From contig JAPDRO010000016.1 in the NCBI GenBank assembly GCA_030247885.1, forward strand, positions 62,001-126,000: a DNA stretch of 64,000 nucleotides. The letters are read 5' to 3'. Shown one piece after another: positions 57,649 to 64,000 of this stretch. The notes below the pieces were generated by a model. It saw only the letters and a list, made by a program, of their open reading frames with translations. It ran no database searches and was not told the DNA's origin. Position numbers and translations under genes: made by a program. The DNA is from Taxawa tesnikishii (nom. ined.). Taxonomy: Eukaryota > Ascomycota > Dothideomycetes > Dothideales. How positions within the stretch are numbered: position 1 is the stretch's first letter; each line of letters opens with the position of its first letter.

Positions 57649-58516
57649 TTATCCTCTCCCCCATGGTAAATATAACTCAGATCTCCGCCCTTCAATCCCA
57701 GCCCCACAGTCTCCATGCTCCTCAGATCCCCATCGCAGCCATGGCCTCCTCAAGGCCAATCTTTCCCCCTTCTCCCCCTCCTCCTCCCACCCTCTCAGCG
57801 GCCCCCAAACCAGCTTCTTCCCCGCCCCCTCAATCTCCCTCACAAGCGCCCTGATCAGTGGACTCTGCTTCCCCACGGCTGGATACGCATCCAACTCAAC
57901 CGTGTCCAGACTCTGCACTTGATTTACAATCCCCTGCAACAATCCCAGAGCAAAAATTTGAAGCTCTCTTCCGAATTCCCCTTCCCCTGAAGCCGTTGAA
58001 GATGGAGTCGCTGGGGTCGCACTCGACGAAGATCCTGAGCGTGCGCAGGGATCCGCAATCCCCCAGTCCCAACTTCTCGTTCGTGTTCCAGCAAACGGGT
58101 GGCTTGCTCCATCCCGGCCCCAGCCGCAGTTCCACAGTGTTGACCACGCTTCTGTACTCCGGGCCCAGACGCATCAGGAGCGGTTTCTTGGTGTGGAAGA
58201 AGCGTCCGTGGACGGGGTATAGACGTATGGGCTGGGAGGGCGAGCCGTAGAAGACGCGGAATGCCTCGTCGTGCATGCGGCGGCTGACGAGGAGGAGGTT
58301 CAGGCGCGGGAGCACGAGTCGGTAGTTCGTGGGATCGAGGTCGAGGGTCTTTGGGCCCGGGAGCAGGAGGACGTTTTCGTAGATTTTGAGACGCAGTTCG
58401 GAGGGCAGGTCGAAGAAGCGGAAGGGTCGCTTGCGAGACGCGGTGGTGTTCTCGCTGGTAAGGTCTTCGAGATCCATGTGCTCCATGTCGGAGGAGAGGG
58501 GGTCCGTTGTGGACAT
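57649..58516 (-). CDS. F-box-like/2EXR-type fungal protein
   Basis: One exon. The N-terminal motif RFFDLPSELRLKIYENVLLL is the short F-box-like helix pair found in a large fungal family; LNLLLVSRRMHDEAFRVFYG and a region of beta character (PLLMRLGPEYRSVVNTVELR) follow. Such proteins are often taken as Skp1-binding adaptors, but most are uncharacterised. The frame slips twice by minus one, in the C4 run at 57978-57981 and the A5 run at 57952-57956. Beyond them the protein continues with GIVNQVQSLDTVELDAYPAV and ends in a Gly/Glu/Trp-rich tail. Adding one base at each gives 289 residues. It is divergent from the PheRS gene. Confidence 0.75.
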
Positions 58517-59181
58517 TGTCCGGTCACGTTTCGGTAGGTGGTAGGAAGGTGAGGTGGGATCGACGCAGCAGTCAGTTATCTGTAGGTGAAGGCAGGTTTA
58601 GAGAGAAGGTGGCATATAGTAACAGTATATAGGAGGTATGGACGAGGACGAGGATGAGGACGTCGGGCCATTGATGCGGCTTCTAGCCGCTGCGGGCAGC
58701 CATGTGTGGCAAACAGGCTGTCAAGTTGGGAAGGTGGGAGTGTGATGTATCGCTTTAACGGGAGTCGGGGCCCACGGAAAATAAATGCTGGCCGCGCTTC
58801 TTGGAAGCGACTGTACAAGTGTGTGTATGTTGGTCTCCCCAGCTAATACAGCTGCACGTCTATGTGGAAGAACGCACTGCCAAATTGGCTGGGTGTAAAC
58901 TTTCGATGAGAGAAGAAGAGAGAGGGGGAAAGGCTTCGCTGCCCGCCATTTGAAGAGAACTCGGAGCGAACGCTTGCGCTTGAACCTCGGTTCGCTCTGC
59001 GTATATGAGTCGAGTCATTCAGTTGCGCGAAGACTTGGGCGTGAGTCAGGACTTTCCAAAGTTCCAAAGTTCCAGAGTACTCGTCGCTGTGCGGACGCAT
59101 AATTTGTGGCCCGACTGTATAGCTGAACGTGGAGCAATTGATACCGGCAGGCATCTCGTGAACACCGGAATAGTCGCAACA
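58517..59181. promoter_or_regulatory. Divergent promoter region between the F-box-like gene and PheRS alpha
   Basis: 665 bases between outward-facing starts. Contains no credible gene. An in-frame ATG at 59005 upstream of the PheRS start would add about 59 residues, with no conservation that I recognise, so I place the promoter and leader here. Confidence 0.45.
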
Positions 59182-60924
59182 ATGCCAGGCACACGAGGCC
59201 CAGTACCCGTTCCTCTACGCGAAGGAGGCCGCGACCTCACCCAACAGATACTCGACACTCTCGACACCAAAGAGCCGCTGAAGACGAACGAGGACTTTGC
59301 AGACGTACCACAAAATGAGATCAAGGCAGCATTGGACAGACTGGGATCGCGGCAGATGCTCACACACGAGACGAATGACGCGGAGAGGGTGCTGTTGACA
59401 CCAGAGGGCCAGCAGATTTGCGACGAGGGCAGTCACGAGTACAAGGTCTGGGATGCGGTGCAGAAGAAGGGCAAGATTCCGCTCAAGGACCTTCCGGTAT
59501 GGCAGTAGTGTACAGCAAAGGAAGTACAAGAGACTGACAGTCGGGCTTGCAGAAAGAAGTCGGCGCAGACAGTGCCAAGGTCGGACAGGGCAATGCCTTC
59601 AAGCTGAAGTGGATCAAGAAAGACGGCGACTCCCTTGTCCCTCTCGTCACCGAACCACCAAAGGACGCAACGAGAGAGGTGCTTCAGCACGCCCAATCCA
59701 CCGGGTCGATATCAGACGCAAAGGTGCTTGCCGACTACAGGAAGCGAAAGCTCGTCACAACCACCAAGATCATTCACTACACCGTACACAAGGGACCCAA
59801 GTATGCAAGAGAGATACCGGTCGAGGTCACCGACCTCACACCCGAGATGCTGGAGAGCGGATCCTGGCAAACCGCGACCTTCAAGCCCTACAACTTCAAC
59901 GCACTGGGTGCGCCACAGAACGCCGGTGCTCTGCATCCCTTGAACAAGGTGCGCGAGGAGTTCAGGAAGATCTTCTTCCACCAGGGCTTCGTTGAGATGC
60001 CCACAAGCAGGTATATCGCCTCCCCTCTCACTGTCTTCATGAACCCTGCCCACTCACAATATGCTCAGATACGTCGACTCCGGCTTCTGGAACTTCGACG
60101 CCCTCTTCGTACCGCAACAACACCCGGCCCGCGACCTGCAAGACACCTTCTACGTCTCCGAGCCCTCAACCGCAGACCCTCCACGCGCCGACCCCGCCGC
60201 CGACGCTGCCATGGAGATAATGGAGCGCGACTCACACATCAACAACCCCTCACCCTCCTCCGAAACCAACCCCACAGCCTCGACCTCTCAACTCGACTAC
60301 GCAAAGTACTACGCCAACGTGCGGCAAGTGCACCAAGACGGGGCCTTCGGCTCCATCGGCTACCGCTACCCCTTCAACGACTCCGAGACCCAACGCCTCG
60401 TGCTCCGCACCCACACCACGGCCGTGTCGACGTACGTACTGCACCGGCTGGCCGCCAACCCGCGTCCCGCGCGCTACTTCTCCATCGACCGCGTCTTCCG
60501 CAACGAAACGGTCGACGCTACGCACTTGGCCGAGTTCCACCAAATTGAGGGTGTCATCGCCGACTACGGGCTCACGCTCGGCGGCCTGATGGCCTTCCTG
60601 GGCGGCTTCTTCGCCAAACTCGGCATCAAGGACCTCAAGTTCAAGCCCGCCTACAACCCTTACACCGAGCCCAGTATGGAGATTTTCGGTTACCACAAAG
60701 GACTGGGCAAGTGGGTCGAGATTGGAAACAGTGGTATGTTCAGACCAGAGATGCTGGAGAGCATGGGACTGCCTAAGGATCTGAGGGTTTACGGGTTCGG
60801 GCTGAGTCTGGAGAGGCCGACGATGATCAAGTATGGGGTCAGCAATATCAGAGACCTGTTGGGTCATAAGGTCGACCTGAACTTCATCGAGGGCAACCCG
60901 GCCGTGAGGTTAGATAAGGATTAA
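59182..60924 (+). CDS. FRS2: Cytosolic phenylalanine-tRNA ligase, alpha subunit
   Basis: Three exons (59182-59496, 59553-60010, 60069-60924) give 542 residues with no frame break. The N-terminal winged-helix tRNA-binding part ([20 protein letters not shown]) is followed by the class II catalytic core. This has [20 protein letters not shown] (motif 1 region), [20 protein letters not shown], motif 2 around [20 protein letters not shown] and motif 3 [15 protein letters not shown]. The enzyme charges tRNA(Phe) as an alpha2-beta2 tetramer with FRS1. The start at 59182 fits the usual protein start; the ATG sits in AACAATG context. It is a housekeeping gene with all key motifs intact, useful as a control for local sequence quality. 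Confidence 0.93.
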
Positions 60925-62061
60925 GGGAAGCGGCGGGAGCCCTGATGAAGTGTCGGTGCGAGCTGGTTGCGGTCTGCTGGGCTCTCCTCGAGCCCCGAGA
61001 TTTGCGCCCGTGGCTGCGGGCTGCTGGCGGAGATGATGCTGGACTCGGAAGGACCGACGGAGAGGGGGAAGATACATGCCTGCCTGCCCCGTACGATGCG
61101 AGTTAGAAGCAAGGTCATAGAGATGTGGAGAGTCGTTTACGCATAGATATGAGTGAAATGGACGACAACCATGAACCAGGCAGTTTCCTTCTCCGAGGGC
61201 ACACAGGCAGCGAGTACTTGGATTGGTACTTGATCGTAGGAAGGAGATTCAGTACAATGTCCCCTTTGAAGATCGGTGTTGACTGCTGATGCACTTCGAG
61301 GGAGGCTAATGTGCGTTGATTCCTTCGTTCGTCACATGACGGCTGTACGCGGTTTTATGGTATTCAAAGACAGACGAGCTGGAAGTCCTATATATATCCA
61401 TCTAATCGGCCAGATCCACTAGACAATCAAATCCCGAAGTTTTGCCGTCGCTGCAGGCTTCGGATGTCTGTCCTATAAACAAAGGAGAGCTACCAGGCTA
61501 TATAGCTTATAGAGCCTCTGAGCAAGAGAGGCAGCGAGCATCTCACTTTGCTTGCTAGTTATGGCAAGATCCGGAGCGTACGGATGGCTATATCCAGAAG
61601 CTTTGCTCCATAGCCACATTCGTAGCGAAGCATGAGAGTTGCTTGGCCTATAATAGCAACAGTAACTGCTACGGTTAACGCGATCATTTTGAGCCTATGT
61701 ACATGTATATTCCTATGATGTTTGTGGAGTTTTCTACTGCTGAAAGGGGGTGCCAAGACCTCCAGAAGGCGAGCGATAAGACTCAGGGAGGGAGAACCGA
61801 AGCCCCCGGCCGTCAGAGAAACACGCTTGAGAAGTATCTCTTCTGGACTTTTGTTCGCTGGCTGTGTGTCGATAGAGTGGCAGGTATTCACATGAGAGGT
61901 ATGCGCGTGACAGATATATACGAGGAAGAATCCCCCATCTTCCTTGCTCAAAGTACATCTCAAAAGACATCGAAGCACACTTTCACCGCCCTTGAACGGT
62001 TCTTCTTTTCCGAACCTCTGCCTTCGTTAATGCATGTGGTTCATCGCTACTTTCCAGCGCA
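60925..62061. other. Intergenic, no gene seen
   Basis: AT-richer than the flanking genes, with stretches such as TATATATCC near 61390. Convergent 3' ends of PheRS and the ATO-family gene. A 139-codon minus frame at 61559-61978 lacks any domain. Confidence 0.45.
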
Positions 62062-63197
62062 TCAAGCGTCCTTGGCGTGGTTGTTCCGAGCAACTGCTCC
62101 TCCACCAGCACCGGCCATCTCATCAGCCGCGGCCTTGGTGCCAGAAAAGACATGCGTGCTGAGATCGAAGATCGGCAACGGACACGGCACGCCAGTAGCC
62201 GCACAACCAGTGATGATGGCGAGGTACCTGGTACTCATCATCAGCAAATCGTTTCAAAGTCGAAGCAACCCAGTTATGCTAGGGGCAGGAGTGAAGTTCT
62301 ACTCACCAACCACAGAGGCATGTCGCGAATCCGAAGCCAGCGCCGACCTTGGCCAGGTATGCGGCTTGCTCCAACCCCTCGATGGTGGGGTTGTGGCCGG
62401 CGACGAAGTTTGCGCCGGCGAAGCAGCCGAAGAGGGGAATGAGGCAGAAGATGGAGATGCAGAAGGGTACATTTGTGCGGAGGGAGGCGAGGAAGAAGAC
62501 GAAGCTGATCAGGGTCCTGTGACAAACGCGTCAGCATCTTCGTAATTGTTCAAAAAGAAAAAGAACAAATAAATAAATAAAACAGAACCCGGTTTTTGCG
62601 GAGACAATGTTGTTTCGGTTTTGAAGGGAGAGGGAGAGCGGCAAACGAGATTTGACGAGTGCGAGATATAGTATATACTGACATTGTCACGTTGTAGAAA
62701 CCTGTGCCGGACTGGAACGCGATACTCGCGGCACCCGCCTCACCAAACGCGGAGCCCAAGTTGTGCGCCGGATCGGTCGAGAAGGCCAGGTTGCACCAGT
62801 GGCAGCCGAAGACAACGAAGACGGCGAACGGGTACGTGTTTCCCAGAATAAACTCGCAGATGCCGGCCACATTCATCGCGATCCCGCCCAGGAAGTAGTA
62901 GGTTCCGGAGATGGCGACGGTGGAGGGCACGCTGGCACCCTGCCAGCCCAGACAGCAGAACATGGTCGTCTGGAAGGGGATCAGGAAGCCGCAGAGGCCC
63001 AGCAGGGTCGGGTTTCCGAGACGTTTGGCGAGGTCTCCGCGAGCGGGCGTGGGCTGGAAGAAGAGACGTTCGTATTGCTCTGGGCTGATGGAGATGGTCA
63101 TTTGACGGCTCAGTGGCTCGCCGTTGGCAGAGCCGGACTCGTGTGTTCGTACAGGTTCGAGTTTCGCATGGTGGCCGGTCTCGAAGGGTTCTGCCAT
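62062..63197 (-). CDS. Acetate/ammonium transporter, ATO family (GPR1/FUN34/YaaH)
   Basis: Three exons (63197-62683, 62516-62307, 62227-62062) give 296 residues with no frame break. The family signature near the first helix, RLGNPTLLGLCGFLIPFQTT, is followed by TYYFLGGIAMNVAGICEFIL, PFAVFVVFGCHWCNLAFS and, in exon 2, LISFVFFLASLRTNVPFCIS. Six membrane helices are expected. Members such as yeast Ady2/Ato1 and Aspergillus AcpA take up acetate as a proton symporter. The start is chosen at MAEPFETGHHAKLEP, since the frame upstream has no conserved character. The protein continues past the last helix into a Gly/Ala-rich tail. Confidence 0.9.
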
Positions 63198-63614
63198 GGC
63201 TGGACAAGCTATTCGGGCGGAGTGTTTGAAATCGTATCGATGGAGGAGAAAAGGATCAGAGAAGGAGAAGGATGGAGGGGAATGCACTGATCTTTCGTCG
63301 AGCAGAACTGGCGGACTGGGGGTACTGCTTTGCTTTTATGCGTTCACTTTTCCTTTCATTTTCCCTCCCGAACGCAAGCCCCCTGCTGCATACCGTCTTC
63401 TCTGCACTCCTCATCTCCCGTCCTCATTGAGTAGCTCGGGCACCCCAGACCCCGGACCGCCTGCTGCATAGTGCGTGGACGGGCGTCCTGAGATGCTTCA
63501 ACGCCCCAGACGATTATCATTAGTCTGCATAGGATGAGGCAAGGATGACGACGGTTTCGAGGCTACACAGGGTACGTATATGATTGTATAGAAACTGATT
63601 CGTGATCTGGGCCT
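63198..63614. other. Intergenic, no gene seen
   Basis: Upstream region of the ATO-family gene. Pyrimidine-rich patches near 63340-63430. No coding signal. Confidence 0.4.
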
Positions 63615-63944
63615 TTAGCGGTTACGAGTCCCCTCAATCTCCCCATACCCCGGATCGCCGCCGGCGGGGTGGAAGGTTGGATCCATGCTCGATTGCGTAA
63701 AAGATGGCGGTGTGTTTTCGTTTTCTGCCTTTCCGAGCAACATTCTCCATAATTTGCACTTCGGCTGTGTTCGGTTGTATCGAAGGAACCGAGGGTCCGA
63801 GGTTGTCGGTTCGCTGAGAGTCCACTTGCATGTCTCTATTGGCTCTTCCCCATGTACAATGCAGCTTCTCATAAGGTTTGGAGTACCATAAAAGGCTGGA
63901 ACGCCGGGGCTTGTGTGTTTGCTTGTTTGAGCTTGGCCCGGCAA
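63615..63944 (-). CDS. Doubtful small ORF near the window end
   Basis: A 109-codon frame whose C-terminal half (MDPTFHPAGGDPGYGEIEGT) looks protein-like. It could be the final exon of a gene that begins outside the window, or chance. No family recognised. Confidence 0.25.
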   Translation of the reverse strand: MPGQAQTSKHTSPGVPAFYGTPNLMRSCIVHGEEPIETCKWTLSEPTTSDPRFLRYNRTQPKCKLWRMLLGKAENENTPPSFTQSSMDPTFHPAGGDPGYGEIEGTRNR

Positions 63945-64000
63945 GTCAGCCTTGGGTGACGAGGAAGGTGTGAGGCATGCTGTATGTGGCTTGATAAAAG

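Noticed and set aside
23511-58516. Calling tyrosinase, Mob1, SLX4, carboxypeptidase and the F-box-like gene pseudogenes
   Set aside because: All breaks are the same single-base loss, mostly in runs, conserved text continues after each, and key residues are intact.
1-64000. CRISPR arrays, rRNA, tRNA, retroviral or other virus-like elements and DNA transposons
   Set aside because: No regular spaced repeats, no convincing A/B-box pair with a cloverleaf, and no reverse transcriptase, integrase, capsid or transposase motif was seen by eye; weak or very short relics could be missed.

Overview
The window is nuclear DNA of a filamentous ascomycete, probably a dothideomycete (inference). The evidence is many genes with introns of about 50-70 bases carrying GTAAGT-like donors and CTGAC/CTAAC branch sites, a Zn2Cys6 regulator, two Pth11/rhodopsin-like seven-helix proteins, a fungal tyrosinase, an ATO/GPR1 acetate carrier and a fungal SLX4. 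I see no rRNA, tRNA, CRISPR array, virus-like element or intact transposon.

Layout. 0.4-5.6 kb: small conserved genes of unknown function, a Tim17/TIMMDC1-like membrane protein and the molybdopterin synthase small subunit. 6.0-9.9 kb: the mitochondrial RNase II-type exonuclease (cyt-4/DSS1), divergent from the molybdopterin gene. 12.4-18.0 kb: a Zn2Cys6 factor, a DOMON-cytochrome b561 protein and a small unknown gene, with a CCAAT inverted repeat upstream of the DOMON gene. 18.7-22.4 kb: an Osh6/Osh7-type lipid-transfer protein, then a decayed Ser/Thr kinase. 23.4-24.6 kb: a secreted tyrosinase. 27.7-37.1 kb: a Pth11-like protein, Mob1 and SLX4. 37.5-41.4 kb: a decayed, unrecognised zinc-motif gene. 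46.3-49.4 kb: a tiny membrane protein and an M28 carboxypeptidase. 51.6-55.5 kb: a Dal5/Tna1-type permease converging on a second Pth11-like gene. 57.6-63.2 kb: an F-box-like protein divergent from cytosolic PheRS alpha, then an ATO-family carrier. Long gene-poor gaps lie at 9.9-12.4, 24.6-27.7, 31.6-33.8, 41.4-46.3, 49.4-51.6 and 55.5-57.6 kb. The neighbourhood is mixed housekeeping and accessory; I see no metabolic cluster.

The strongest window-wide signal concerns sequence quality. At least eight conserved genes (TIMMDC1-like, cyt-4, tyrosinase, Mob1, SLX4, carboxypeptidase, F-box-like, and the unknown zinc gene) switch frame by exactly minus one, mostly inside a short run of one base. In seven of them, allowing one missing base per break returns a coding length divisible by three. 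Essential or near-essential genes are included, so this looks like assembly indel error rather than loss of function. The zinc-motif gene differs: it also has in-frame stops of the C-to-T type, as repeat-induced point mutation would leave. I found no convincing new molecular system. The best candidate for something undescribed is that zinc-motif gene family.
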